DNA of 64,000 bases from Nematostella vectensis (lineage: Eukaryota > Cnidaria > Anthozoa > Actiniaria > Edwardsiidae): the NCBI RefSeq assembly GCF_932526225.1, contig NC_064036.1, positions 16,113,181-16,177,180 on the forward strand, given 5' to 3'. Below the pieces are notes generated by a model that was given only the letters and a program-made list of their open reading frames with translations, did no database searches and had not been told where the DNA came from. The translations under genes were made by a program, and so were the position numbers. Position 1 is the first letter of the stretch. Every line of letters begins with the position of its first letter. This document shows, in pieces, positions 20,601-32,236 of the stretch.

Positions 20601-23600
20601 AAGGGATAACAAAACGACAAAGTCGGTAATCTAGAAGAGCAAGGTCAGAATATTTAAGTGATAACTAAACAACAAATTCGGTAATCTAGAGCAAGATTAG
20701 AAAAAGGGATAGTTAAACGACAAAAGTCGGCCATCTAGAGCAAGATCAGAATATATAAGAGATAGCTAAACGACAAAGTCGGTAATCTAGAAGAGCAAGG
20801 TCAGAATATTTAAGTGATAGCTAAACAACAAATTCGGTAATCTAGAGCAAGATTAGAAAAAGGGATAGTTAAACGACAAAAGTCGGCCATCTAGAGCAAG
20901 ATCAGAATATATAAGGGATAGCTAAACGACAAATTCGGCAATCTAGAGCAAGGTCAAATAAACGACAATGTCGGCAATCTAGAGCAAGGTCAGAATATAT
21001 AAGGGATATCAAAACGACAAAGTCGGTAATCTAGAAGAGCAAGGTCAGAATATTTAAGTGATAGCTAAACGACAAATTCGGTAATCTAGAGCAAGATTAG
21101 AAAAAAGGATGGCTAAACGACAAAAGTCGGCAATCTAGGGCAAGGTCAGAATATATAAGGGATAGCTAAACGACAAAGTCGGCCGTCTAGAGCACGGTCA
21201 GAATATATAAGGGATAGCTAAACGACAAAGTCGGCCATCTAGAGCATGGTCAGAATATATAAGGGATAACAAAACGACAAATTCGGTAATCTAGAAGACA
21301 AATTCTAGTTAAAATAAAGTGATAGCTTAACGACAAAAATCGGCCATCTAGAGCAAGGTCAGGATATTTAAATGATAGCTAAACGACAAATTCGGTAATC
21401 AAGAGCAAGGTCAGAAAATAAGGGATAGCAAAACGACAAAAGTCGGCAATCTAGAGCAAGGTCAGAATATACTGTATAAGGGATATACAAAGCCAGCAAA
21501 TGGAGCGTTTGTAACGAATAGTTGAATACCTAAGCTCACCAAATGAATACAAAGTCATCATATGATTTACAAAACACCAAAATGACTAAGTTGACAAATA
21601 TAGTAAAAGAACAAAGAATGCAACATATAGCAATGTCAACGTGTCACTGTTAAAAAAGTTATTAGTTTGTGCATCTGTCTTGTTACAAAGTAATCTTCTC
21701 TTTTTATCTACCACACTCATTCTATGTGTTAAAAGTCTATAGTCACGATTAGTGAGTTTTATTATTCGTTATTTCCCCAGCCATCAGCCCTCTTATTATT
21801 GACACCAAATCTGTCGCGACGAACATCAAGGACAAGAACGCGCATAAAAGATTGCGGGCCTCCATGAGAAGGGTTAGTGTGGCATTTGACTTTTCGATCG
21901 TTTGATATAAACACATGACATAGTCTGTTTAATCGCTTAATGGGCGTTTTTTTCTATCTTGCGGTTGAAAAGGGACCTCAGCATAGCAATATCTGCAAAA
22001 ACGTCTGATCAAAATCTTACAAACAATAATTGAGATGCTGTCTGTTACCAAAAACAGAGGTTTGCGGTTTATATGGAAAATCTTTTAGAATTAAAGAGTA
22101 AAGGACTTAAAGAAGTTTTTTTTTCAAGCTTGATATCTGTTGTACCGACGAATTTTATTTTTGATTCATCGCATCTCCCACTTACCTTGTCTCCCTTTCA
22201 TATGCTTTGACTTCTAACAGAAAAGTTATAACAGGCCTCATTTTTCAACAGATTCAAGATGGTGTTGGTTATGTTAGGAAGGTTATCATAACCATCCCTA
22301 CGCATGCTCCAGAAGAAGAAGAGGACTTCCCCCCACCCCCTCCCCCTGATCTTGAGCCACTCCACATAGGTGAGGAATATAATACCCCACCCCCTCCCCC
22401 TGATCTTGAGCCACTCCACATAGGTAAGGCATATAATACCCCACCCCCTCCCCCTGATCTTGAGCCACTCCACATAGGTAAGGCATATAATACCCCACCC
22501 CCTCCCCCTGATCTTGAGCCACTCCACATAGGTAAGGCATATAATACCCCACCCCCTCCCCCTGATCTTGAGCCACTCCACATAGGTAAGGCATATAATA
22601 CCCCACCCCCTCCCCCTGATCTTGAGCCACTCCACATAGGTAAGGCATATAATACCCCACCCCCTCACCCTGATCTAGAGCCACTCCACATTGGTAAGGC
22701 ATATAATACCCCACCCCCTCCCCCTGATCTTGAGCCACTCCACATAGGTAAGGCATATAATACCCCACCCCCTCCCCCTGATCTTGAGCCATTCCACATA
22801 GGTAAGGCATATAATACCCCACCCCCTCCCCCTGATCTTGAGCCACTCCACATAGGTAAGGCATATAATACCCCACCCCCTCCCCCTGATCTTGAGCCAC
22901 TCCACATAGGTAAGGCATATAATACCCCACCCCCTCCCCCTGATCTTGAGCCACTCCACATAGGTAAGGCATATAATACCCCACCCCCTCCCCCTGATCT
23001 TGAGCCACTCCACATTGGTAAGGCATATAATACCCCACCCCCTCACCCTGATCTTGAGCCACTCCACATTGGTAAGGCATATAATACCCCATCCCCTCCC
23101 CCTGATCTTGAGCCACTCCACATAGGTAAGGCATATAATACCCCACCCCCTCCCCCTGATCTTGAGCCACTCCACATAGGTAAGGCATATAATACCCCAT
23201 CCCCTCCCCCTGATCTTGAGCCACTCCACATAGGTAAGGCATATAATACCCCACCCCCTCACCCTGATCTTGAGCCACTCCACATTGGTAAGGCATATAA
23301 TACCCCATCCCCTCCCCCTGATCTTGAGCCACTCCACATAGGTAAGGCATATAATACCCCACCCCCTCCCCCTGATCTTGAGCCATTCCACATAGGTAAG
23401 GCATATAATACCCCACCCCCTCCCCCTGATCTTGAGCCACTCCACATAGGTAAGGCATATAATACCCCACCCCCTGATCTTGAGCCACTCCACATAGGTA
23501 AGGCATATAATACCCCACCCCCTCCCCCTGATCTTGAGCCACTCCACATAGGTAAGGCATATAATACCCCACCCCCTCCCCCTGATCTTGAGCCACTCCA

Positions 23601-26600
23601 CATTGGTAAGGCATATAATACCCCACCCCCGACCCCCTGATGTTGAGCCACTCCACATTGGTAAGGCATATAATACCCCACACCCTCCCCCTGATCTCGA
23701 GCCACTCCACATAGGTAAGGCATATAATACCCCACCCCCTCCCCCTGATCTTGAGCCACTCCACATAGGTAAGGCATATAATACCCCACCCCCGACCCCC
23801 TGATCTTGAGCCACTCCACATAGGTAAGGCATATAATACCCCACACCCCTTCCCCTGATCTAGAGCCATTCCACACAGGCAAGCCATTTAATCCACCTCC
23901 ACCTGACCTTAAGCTACGCCACTTAAGTAAGTCAAGCCCCTTCGTCAATTTTGATTGGTTGATTGCAGGTGAGCGCGCCCCACCTCGCCCACCCCTCCCT
24001 CGGGAGGATGTTGCCCCAGCTCCACCACGCCCTCCCCCCCCTCAGGAGGAGAAGACGATTGACATGAATGTGCAGAGCATGTTAGACAGTCCCCCTGAAG
24101 ACAACAGGATCGCTGTAAGTAAAAGAGACCATCTCCCTTTGACCGCGCCTTTGCGGCTTTACCCACACATGCTACGGTATTACCATTTTTGTGAAAAAAA
24201 AAGAAAAAAAATCCGGGCCAGACACCAAAAATTATCGCGTCAGATTTTAAGAAGACGGTCCAACGCCGGGATGAACATCCACAAAATCTGCCCGACAAAT
24301 CTTAGCGTTAGTCTTATTGTCCCTTTTTCTCTAATATCCGATAAAAGTGCTACAATCCACAACAAAATTAAGTGGGACGCTTCGCATACGAACAACCTTC
24401 AACCCGCTCCCCCGATTAATATTGGTTAGAGGCGATTTTTCAGCTCAAAACACAAGCAGTCGTAAGGTGATCATTCGCCATCCAAGGAGGGGGGGAAGGG
24501 AAAGTGTCCCATTAGTTTTGTAACAGATTGTAGGTCTTAGAGTCCCCGTATATATAGCAGCACAGCGGTTAGTTAAACCACACACCCCTCATTTTCTTTT
24601 CACCACAGGTTGCTGCAAGTCATCTGCATAAGGAGGCGCTGAAGTGGGAAGAACAGGGCAACGATATCATTCGAGCGGCCAAGAAAATGGCTCTGCTGTT
24701 TGCGCAAATGTCGAAGTTCATGAGGTACAATATTTTATTGCTCTTTGATCAGACTTGCGAGTCTATTAGTATGGCACGTTTCAAATTTCGCTGCGAAAGT
24801 TGCACTGGTGTTTTGACAGAAATAGCATATCGCAAATTTGAACAAACAAATCACATTTCAGCGAATCCAGAGAGTGTTTCGAGGTTTAGTAGAATGTAGC
24901 CTAGCAAACCTAAGCAGCCTAACTGTTGCCCTTTCCGTGGTCAATTTTGCTTATTCCGTGACATTGTGTTATCCAGGGATGAAGAGGAAGGCAATGTGCA
25001 TTCCAAGAAAGAGCTTATCGAATTGGCCAAGAAGATTGCCTTGGAGAGTAAAGAGCTCGTCAAGCACGCACGCAAGACGGCCAACCAGTGCTCCGACAGG
25101 CGACTCAGGGAGGTACGTTGATGATGGACGTACCATTGACGGGGGGAGTGGCTGGTCCCCCCCCCCCCCCCAAAAAAAAAAAAAAAATCAAGCAAGCAAA
25201 GACTGGCAAAAAGAGATAGCCTTATCCTTCGGGAAAAAATCGAGCAAAAAAAACCGTCAAATATTAAAGGGTTCGTTCCTTAGTAGACTGAGTAGTAGCC
25301 CACCAACTTGCATTTTTATGACACGAAGCGGGACAATTATTACGTGACATAATCATCTTTTTCTTGTAAGAAGTTGTCCTTTCTAGACACACATTCTTTT
25401 AAAGACTGTTTGTTGCTAACGATCCCGTGACGTATCACGTTACGTGATTTATTCCGTTACGTGACACTTCGCATGTAACATTGTAAGATTCTATGCGTGA
25501 CACATCGCAATTATTGACAACATTCCGTTGCGTGACACATGTTGTTTAACACTTCATTGTACGTAACTCATCGAATTGCAAGATTTGTTGCATTACGCAT
25601 CATAGTAATTGACACATCTTGGCTCGTTACTCGTTACATATTCCTGTGCGTGACACGCATCACATTGCGTGACATGCATAACAAATACTGCCTGATCATT
25701 TTTTTCGAGATCACGAGTTCTTCTTGTTTAACGGCTGTCGGCTAAGCATTGCGTGGTTGTAGCGCGTTACATTGCGTTACACAACCTGTTTCGTGACACA
25801 TTCCTATTGTCTGTACAGACGATGATGCAGACCATTGATCGTATCCCGACCATCAGCACGCAGCTGAAGATCGTCGCAACTGTCAAGGCCACCATGATCG
25901 GGGCACAAGGTATAGCACGCACAACTCGGCACAGGGTTCCCAAAGATATGGTTATAAAGCCGCATAGTCACCAGTTTACTTCCGGAGGTCCGACGGAAAC
26001 CTCAACCGTTAAAAGACAAAAGAGTCTATTAGAATCCGAGATATTTAACAGTCCATCCGCTCTAAATTATCAATCACATCCTCATAGAAACTTCCAACAC
26101 TGCTTTCAATATTTTGAAATATTTTTCGCGTTTTCCGTTAAAAATCATCGGATATTGATAGGTAATCGACCGGAAGTAAACTGGTGACGATGCGGCTTTA
26201 AATCGCCTAGTCACCTATTATTTGACTTGATATAAGAAATCACGTTCCTTTTTCATTGTCAATCCCAAGCAAAAAAAAAAAAAGGCTGCGGCTGTCACGC
26301 TAGCCCAACACGAAAGATCTCGCTTATTTGTTGGCGCTAGTTAGCTACCCACAAATACTCACGTGATTTCCCAGTGCATGTCGCCTTATCCGAATAGATA
26401 AACGCGTTGTTTCTTTAGGTTCCAAAAACCTCGAACGTCTCTCTATTTAGTGGCCAGCGAGGCTCTGAAACTAGGGTATTTTTAAAGGCGGTTTATATGA
26501 CAAATGCCCTTAATGTTGGGTGCGGTGCGAGGTCTGGTAATTCGGAGTCAAGCTAATTAAAGGCTGTTTCAAGCTAGATTCAAGCCAATTCACAGCTAAT

Positions 26601-26872
26601 TTAATGCTGATTCAAGCTAATCCTCAACAAGAACTTCATTTTTGGATGGTAATTTTCAACGTAAACAATGAAGAAGTGGCTGATCGACATTCTTTAACAA
26701 TGTACCTATTTCAGAGATGGACGAAGACCGTGAAGCCACCGAGACCCTTGTGGGCTGTGCTGAGAATCTCATGAGCGCCGTTCGACAGACTGTACGCGAG
26801 ACCGAGGCTGCCTCGGTCAAGATGCGTTCAGACGCAGGCTACGTCATGCGCTGGAAAAAGAAGGACTACTAA
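11647..26872 (+). CDS. VCL: Vinculin, actin-binding adaptor of cell adhesions (complete, 20 exons, 967 aa)
   Basis: Links talin/alpha-catenin sites to actin at the cell cortex. Exons: 11647-11703, 13269-13376, 13996-14167, 14238-14552, 14803-15021, 15592-15737, 16285-16477, 17016-17161, 17481-17643, 18088-18239, 18732-18909, 19826-19887, 20228-20363, 21781-21872, 22252-22369, 23969-24114, 24609-24724, 24977-25112, 25819-25909, 26715-26872; all GT-AG, all phases join. Head: [19 protein letters not shown] at the start, then [20 protein letters not shown] and [20 protein letters not shown]. Residues 291-403 and 404-~515 are two central vinculin repeats (each begins GEKxxRxC), against three in vertebrates, which largely explains 967 versus ~1066 aa. 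Proline-rich hinge at ~738-780 with an Ena/VASP-type FPPPP. Tail ~800-967 ([38 protein letters not shown]) ending KKKDY. The start codon is fixed by the conserved N-terminus. Confidence 0.96.
12894..13049. mobile_element. Small CAGGGTT MITE in vinculin intron 1
   Basis: Left end CAGGGTTTAAAATA, right end TATTTTGAACCCTG: a 14-bp inverted repeat with one mismatch. Flanking 5-mers are AAACA and AAATA. 156 bp, no ORF. The remainder of intron 1 (11,704-13,268) shows no other feature. Confidence 0.5.
15375..15590. repeat. Short degenerate tandem repeat before vinculin exon 6
   Basis: Four to five irregular copies of CTGAGTCTGTTATATCTTCA followed by ATACTTAAGTGC-like sequence, running to the polypyrimidine tract of the exon 6 acceptor at 15,591. 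Confidence 0.7.
16013..16194. mobile_element. Poly(C)-containing CAG...CTG MITE in vinculin intron 6
   Basis: Ends CAGGGCATAGCAGG and (complement of) CAGAGCAGTAGCAGG form an imperfect inverted repeat. A direct repeat TTTAT flanks both sides (5-bp target duplication). Internal C/G homopolymer runs. 182 bp, non-coding. Confidence 0.6.
18872..19235. repeat. Diverged tandem duplicates of the vinculin exon 11 3' end and donor
   Basis: The exon end encodes [13 protein letters not shown] followed by the donor at 18,910. Related sequence recurs at 18,960-19,012 (GTTGCCAAAGACGCAGCGCA, ending TATG|GTGAGC) and 19,050-19,090 (GCAACGGATACAGCCCAG), with a possible weak fourth copy near 19,205 (AATGCTGCCATCGATAGTAG). 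Spacing is ~90-150 bp. The second copy keeps a good GT donor. They lie in intron 11, and the spliced frame does not need them. Confidence 0.65.
20325..21490. repeat. ~52-bp minisatellite derived from the vinculin exon 13 / donor junction
   Basis: About 22 copies of AACGACAAAGTCGGCAATCT, AGAGCAAGGTCAG, then AATATATAAGGGATAGCTA. The first copy overlaps the real end of exon 13 (codons N-D-K-V-G-N-L-E-Q) and its donor CAAG|GTCAG at 20,363/20,364. Later copies carry indels (TCTAGAAGAGC, missing spacer) and in-frame stops (TAAGGGATAG), so they are not extendable coding sequence. Confidence 0.93.
22320..23890. repeat. 54-bp minisatellite derived from vinculin exon 15 proline-rich end and its donor
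   Basis: About 29 copies. The unit on the plus strand is GTAAGGCATATAATACCCCA, CCCCCTCCCCCTGATCTTGA, GCCACTCCACATAG. The first copy is the true exon 15 end ([14 protein letters not shown]) with donor ATAG|GTGAGG at 22,369/22,370; nearly all others have ATAG|GTAAGG. Read in the exon 15 frame, each unit gives [18 protein letters not shown], and the frame stays open to 23,640 (about 24 units). Length-variant units then break it. Confidence 0.97.
25130..25260. repeat. Homopolymer tract (C run then A run) in vinculin intron 18
   Basis: A run of about 15 C is followed directly by about 15 A around 25,158-25,188, preceded by GGGGGG and GGCTGGTC. It may be the remnant of a poly(C) MITE like the one in intron 6. 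Confidence 0.6.
25420..25810. repeat. Degenerate GCGTGACACAT repeats in vinculin intron 18
   Basis: At least ten irregularly spaced variants of (G)CGTGACACAT / CGTTACGTGA, up to the acceptor of exon 19 at 25,818. Spacing is not constant, so this is a decayed tandem array. Confidence 0.6.
25955..26200. mobile_element. MITE with ~29-bp terminal inverted repeats in vinculin intron 19
   Basis: Left end reads AAGCCGCATAGTCACCAG then TTTACTTCCGG; the right end is its reverse complement with one mismatch (CATCGTC). TA flanks both ends (TA|AAGCC and GGCTT|TA), suggesting a Tc1/mariner-type TA target. 246 bp, no credible coding sequence. The rest of intron 19 has short diverged TTCAAGCTAAT words at 26,550-26,625. 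Confidence 0.75.
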
Positions 26873-28514
26873 TAGAAACGGCGTTGCCATAGAGACGATA
26901 ATTTACAACCGTTATGCGGGTATCGTTTTTGTAATTGCGTATACTATTAGCTTTTATATTGTTATTTGAGACGTATTTCGCCCTTATTTTGGTTTATTCT
27001 AGGTAACTTTGTCTTGGATTAACCTTAGAGTATTTAATTTGTGTTTTGTTTCAATCTTGGTTTCGTCTTGGTTGAGACGGCGACAACGTGGACGACGACG
27101 GCAGAAAAACAATTGAACTGCATTGATTCCATTTTATTTCTTCTCATCTGCAACGACAAACCCTAACCTATTTTATCTGTCTCGTTGTAGTCATGTTTAC
27201 TATATGCCCCTACAAGAAAGTGGTCTTCGTTATTAAGTCGATGGTAGTTTGTGGTAAATTGAATTGGCGTTAGAATAGAAATTGACCAGGATTTATCGTG
27301 TTCTTACAGCTTATCAGTTGGTGTCTAGGATCAGGCATTAAAAAAGGGTGATGTTTTTACAGGATCAGATCTTCCACGTCGCAAATAACTTCTACAAAAA
27401 AACATATAAAAGATTATTATTATTATCGTTATTTTACCAACATAGACATCACTTTACACTGAAAAGCAATTGTAAAAAAGTTTTCTACAAGGTAGTTTAG
27501 AAAAAAATCGAAGAGTTATTCTCCTCTAAACAACACACTGTACGAAGGGACTTCCCCAACTTTGATATTTAAGCTTTCCACCCTGTTCTGATCTTCGAAT
27601 TTGTCATCACTTTGTTCCTTTTTATAACAATTTAAACACCAATCAAATAATTAGGATAAACGCATTTTACAAGGATTTGCACGAGTTTCTGCTGTCTTCA
27701 TTTCAAAATAATGCAGGCTAGTTTAGGACGGTATAGTGTAAAATTGTTTATTCGGCTGTACGAGGCCTGAATAATGTAATCTGCCAGTGTAAATTGTTCT
27801 CCGGATACTGCTATCCACAATTCGTTACTGATCTGTTACTGAGATTTTCTAAAGAGATTGGCATTTTGAGCTTACCCTTTTGATATTTGACACTTTCAAA
27901 ATTGAAAAAGGTTTGAAAAAAACAACAACATATTTTTGTATAAATAATGGTAATTCTACTTATTATTAGGGAATTTTATAATATCCGTAGAAGACTGATT
28001 GTAGAACCAATGTGGCACTGTAATAAAGTGAATTGTCATTTGTCCAAACATTGCATTATTTGTCCAAACATCGCATTATTTATAGTGGAACTCACAGTTT
28101 TTTGGAGCTCTAAACATCCCCGGGTACCCACGTGACCTCGACGCCCTTGATTCCCAAGGATGAGCCCCAAGAGAGACGAGGAATAGGTCAATTCAAGCAC
28201 CACATCAGGCCCGTACCCCCGTACCCAGGATTTTTCTTGGGGGGGGGGGGGGAGGGTGCGGAATCCCGGAACTGCACATATACCACCGTAGCTCGAGGAT
28301 GCGAGGTTGTTTACATTTAAAAGCTGGAAATAATCCACAAAACCTTAGCCAAGAGATGCGTATGGTTATTTTGTCATAAATCAAGAGTTGACAATACGAG
28401 CACTAGCATGTTATAACCCTCACTGATATGATCAATACTAAAGGGCTATCCCAGGCCTATATCCTAGAGGAACAGTGGTAAATTAATGATAAATAAGATC
28501 CATTTGCTGCCTCT
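26873..28514 (+). other. Vinculin 3' flank / probable 3' UTR; no further gene seen
   Basis: The sequence after the TAA stop is AT-rich and without coding features. An AATAAA at 28,022-28,027 followed by a T/G-rich stretch is a possible vinculin poly(A) signal, which would give a ~1.15-kb 3' UTR. At 28,206-28,275 there is a solo, truncated end of the CAGGCCCGTACCCAGG MITE family with a G-run. The tandem 10-kb units begin at 28,515. Confidence 0.5.
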
Positions 28515-29234
28515 GCCTTTTTTCCTCTTGCCCCCAGGAGCAAAGGTGAGCAAGAATTTACACCTTCTCAAATGTATGCGGAATCCCGGAGTTTCCAATT
28601 CTGTCATTCGACATAATCATTCGACAAGGCTAGTACTTCGTGGCTGTCATAACCGTTCTCACATTTGAGACAATCTGTCAATCGAGTTCCTAACATCATG
28701 CTACATGAAGTATATTGCTATGCGCTCAAGACAAAGGAATAGAGTGAAGTACCGAGCACAGGCTTACCGTTTTAACTCGGATATTTTAACTTGGATACAC
28801 ACATACGCACATGCACACACACAAACATAAAAAAGACAAAAATATTTTCTTACTCTCCTGGGAGAAAGAGATTCCAGGCAGCGTATATAATAATAAGGGC
28901 AGCGAGGACAAGGAGTTTTAAGAATAGTGAAGGAGACATTTCGCATTAGGTTAGAAGCTTTATTTGGTTTGGTTTCCTACACATTTGATTTGAGTCATTT
29001 TCGTTGGATTCACTGAAAAGTGCTAGACGGAATGATTTAAGGTTGCTTTCTCGCTAGTTCAGGGTTCGATTCCCTGTCTCTTTAGTTGGTCTTTTGTTTG
29101 ATGGTTCTCGCCTTGGCTGAATGGCTCCTAGATTTTTTTCTCGGTTTTTGTCCCTCCGCAAAAATACAGCAATTCGATCCTTAGTTTATTAAACAACTGA
29201 CTAACTCGCACTAGTAGGACTTGTTCTTGGTGAC

Positions 29235-29265
<31 letters not shown>

Positions 29266-32236
29266 ACACGCACACACATCATCAACATCATCGTCTTGAA
29301 TCTGCAATAAATCTCGTTAATATGAACGCATCATACTTTTCAAAAAAATTAATATGAGCCCATCATACTTTTCAAAAAAAAATTCGGCTTAAAAGTCTGA
29401 TGCATGAAATCAACATGACAGTAATTCGTGAAGAGCCGAGTTATCGTATATAAGCATCATCAAGAGAAATGGTCGATGTATAAGTTGTTGCAGTTATCTG
29501 TTTGGCTGGTAAAAGTTCAAATCGTGGATCTTGAAAAAGACGCTTTAATGGCCAGAGAACACGCGAAAAGTCAATATAAACACAACACTAGACTACACAC
29601 GTCTTTTCAACAAGTTGTTTTTTTATTTTTCACTAATTGTTTTTTTTTTGCCCTATGTTTACCGTATATATCATTAGGGACAAATAAATAGCTTGGGCTA
29701 CCTGTGAAAATAGAATCTAGGGAACTCCCTTGTCTTGGTGGCTAATTGTCCGAGTTCGAGATCTCCGAGTAGAATTGACTCGAAAATAGAATCTAGGGGG
29801 GAACTCCCTCGTCTTAGTGGCGAATTGTCCGAGTTCGAGTTATCCGAGTAGAATTAACTCGAAAATAGAATCTAGGGAACTCCCTCGTCTTGGTGGCGAA
29901 TTATTCGAGTTCGTGATCTCCGAGTAGAATTGACTTCAAAATAGAATCTAGGGGGGAACACCCTCGTTTTGTGGCGAATTCTCCGAGTTCGAGTTATCCG
30001 AGTAGAATTAACTCGAAAATAGAATCTAGGGAACTCCCTCGTCTTAGTGGCGAATTGTCCGAGTTCGAGTTATCCGAGTAGAATTAACTCGAAAATAGAA
30101 TCTAGGGAACTCCCTCGTCTTGGTGGCGAATTCTTCGAGTTCGAGTTATCCGAGTAGAATTAACTCGAAAATAGAATCTAGGGAACTCCCTCGTCTTGGT
30201 GGCGAATTATTCGAGTTCGAGATCTCCGAGTAGAATTGACTTGAAAATAGAATCTAGGGGGGAACACCCTCGTCTTAGTGGCGAATTCTCCGAGTTCGAG
30301 TTATCCGAGTAGAATTGACTCGAAAATAGAATCTAGGAAACTCCCTCGTCTTAGTGGCGAATTGTCCGAGTTCGAGTTATCCGAGGAGAATTGACTCTAA
30401 AATAGAATCTAGGGGACTCCCTCGTCTTGATGGCGAATTGTCCGAGTTCGAGTTATCCGAGTAGAATTAACTCGAAAATAGAATCTAGGGAACTCCCTCG
30501 TCTTGGTGGCGAATTATTCGAGTTCGAGATCTCCGAGTAGAATTGACTTGAAAATAGAATCTAGGGGGGAACACCCTCGTCTTAGTGGCGAATTCTCCGA
30601 GTTCGAGTTATCCGAGTAGAATTGACTCGAAAATAGAATCTAGGAAACTCCCTCGTCTTAGTGGCGAATTGTCCGAGTTCGAGTTATCCGAGGAGAATTG
30701 ACTCGAAAATAGAATCTAGGGGACTCCCTCGTCTTGATGGCGAATTATTCGAGTTCGAGTTATCAGAGTAGAATTGACTCGAAAATAGAATCTAGGGGGG
30801 AACACCCTCGTCTTGGTGGCGAATTGTCCGAGTTCGAGTTTTCCGAGTAGAATTGACTCGAAAATAGAATCTAGGGGGGAACACCCTCGTCTTAGTGGCG
30901 AATTCTCCGAGTTCGAGTTATCCGAGTAGAATTAACTCGAAAATAGAATCTAGGGAACTCCCTCGTCTTGGTGGCGAATTCTTCGAGTTCGAGTTATCCG
31001 AGTAGAATTGACTCGAAAATAGAATCTAGGGAACTCCCTCGTCTTAGTGGCGAATTGTCCGAGTTCGAGTTATCCGAGGAGAATTGACTCTAAAATAGAA
31101 TCTAGGGGACTCCCTCGTCTTGATGGCGAATTGTCCGAGTTCGAGTTATCCGAGTAGAATTGACTCGAAATAGAATCTAAGGAACTCCCTCGTCTTGGTG
31201 GCGAATTATTCGAGTTCGAGTTATCCGAGTAGATTGGTTTTAGACCATCGAAAATTAACTGATAAACCATGAGGGGCAATTGTAACATCCTTACGCTGAA
31301 ATACTTGCGGACATCAAAGGACCGCACCGAGTAAGTCAACAAGTTAGAGATACATGCAAAAAGGAAAAAGGCAAAAAGAAAAACACATGAATAGCTAATG
31401 TAGGTCGCGGAATTGAAATCGACAATGTTTGGGTACAGTAAAGACAGCAACACCGAGGGGGTGATAGGAGGAGCCCTAGAAGGACAGTGAAGGGCCTTTC
31501 TCTCGATACCCCTTAAAGTGAGCTGTACAAGCAAAGACTTCAACGAGGGAAAATAAAACCGGTGCCTTCATGTAAGATAATTACGCGTGGAAGAGGGTTT
31601 CAATGACCGACTAAGAATGTAAGAATAAACAAATTGTATGCACTGAAGCCGGTAGCGGCTGGAGGTAAAAATAAATACAAAACATGAAAAATGTCCTCCA
31701 TTGTGTCGCCATTTTATGTTTCTCCACTCCACAATGCTGAGTCATCATACAAAGAATTCATTTCGATTGGCTAATTCAAAACCAAGATAACTTCAGTCAA
31801 ATATCGTCAATAAGGTATCATTTGTAGATTCCTTGCGAATAAACCATTTTAAACAATAACAAGCGGATCAAAAATTATCAAAGAACAGCATCATTTTACC
31901 GCCATGGCGACATTTATTTTCTTTTAAATGTGAATAATACTAAAGCCAGTTGAAGCGTAACAGATGAATGAATGAAACACTAAAACACTAGCCACACTTC
32001 CCAGCCATAAGATTAGTACTGAATCTACTTGGAACCTTTGAAATTGAATCTAACTTACTTAAAAACCTGAATTATATCTATATGCAGAGAATGTTATACA
32101 CTTAAATATCTAGAGTTTTCAGCTATTCAAAACAACACAAAACAACATCGTCGCGGAAGTCTTAGAAATGGATTTTAAAAAGATTAATTTAATTTAATCC
32201 ACGGGACCACCGCTGGACCTGCCACTGAGCTTTTGG
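28515..32236. other. Unit 1 left part, non-coding apart from minisatellite
   Basis: Contains the microsatellite at 29,233-29,278, the 76-bp array at 29,693-31,225, and about 1 kb of unique-looking AT-rich sequence (31,230-32,236) that should include the 3' UTR of the PAN-ILEI gene. Short reading frames here are not conserved as proteins between the three units, and none is supported as a gene. Confidence 0.6.
29693..31225. repeat. 76-bp minisatellite, unit 1 (about 20 copies)
   Basis: The unit is GAAAATAGAATCTAGGGAAC, TCCCTCGTCTTGGTGGCGAA, TTGTCCGAGTTCGAGTTATC, CGAGTAGAATTGACTC. Common variants are GGGGGGAACACC for GGGAACTCC, and ATTC for GTCC. The end is marked by CGAGTAGATTGGTTTTAGACC. Confidence 0.95.

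Noticed and set aside
22198-23948. Long minus-strand reading frames (up to 529 codons) over the 54-bp array
   Set aside because: They are the reverse-complement shadow of a repeat whose period is a multiple of three; three different frames are open, and none has conserved content.
29063-29073. tRNA B-box-like GGTTCGATTCC with a matching T-arm stem (also near 40,315 and 54,165)
   Set aside because: No A-box or cloverleaf can be built at the right distance upstream, so it is not called a tRNA; a SINE remnant remains possible but unproven.
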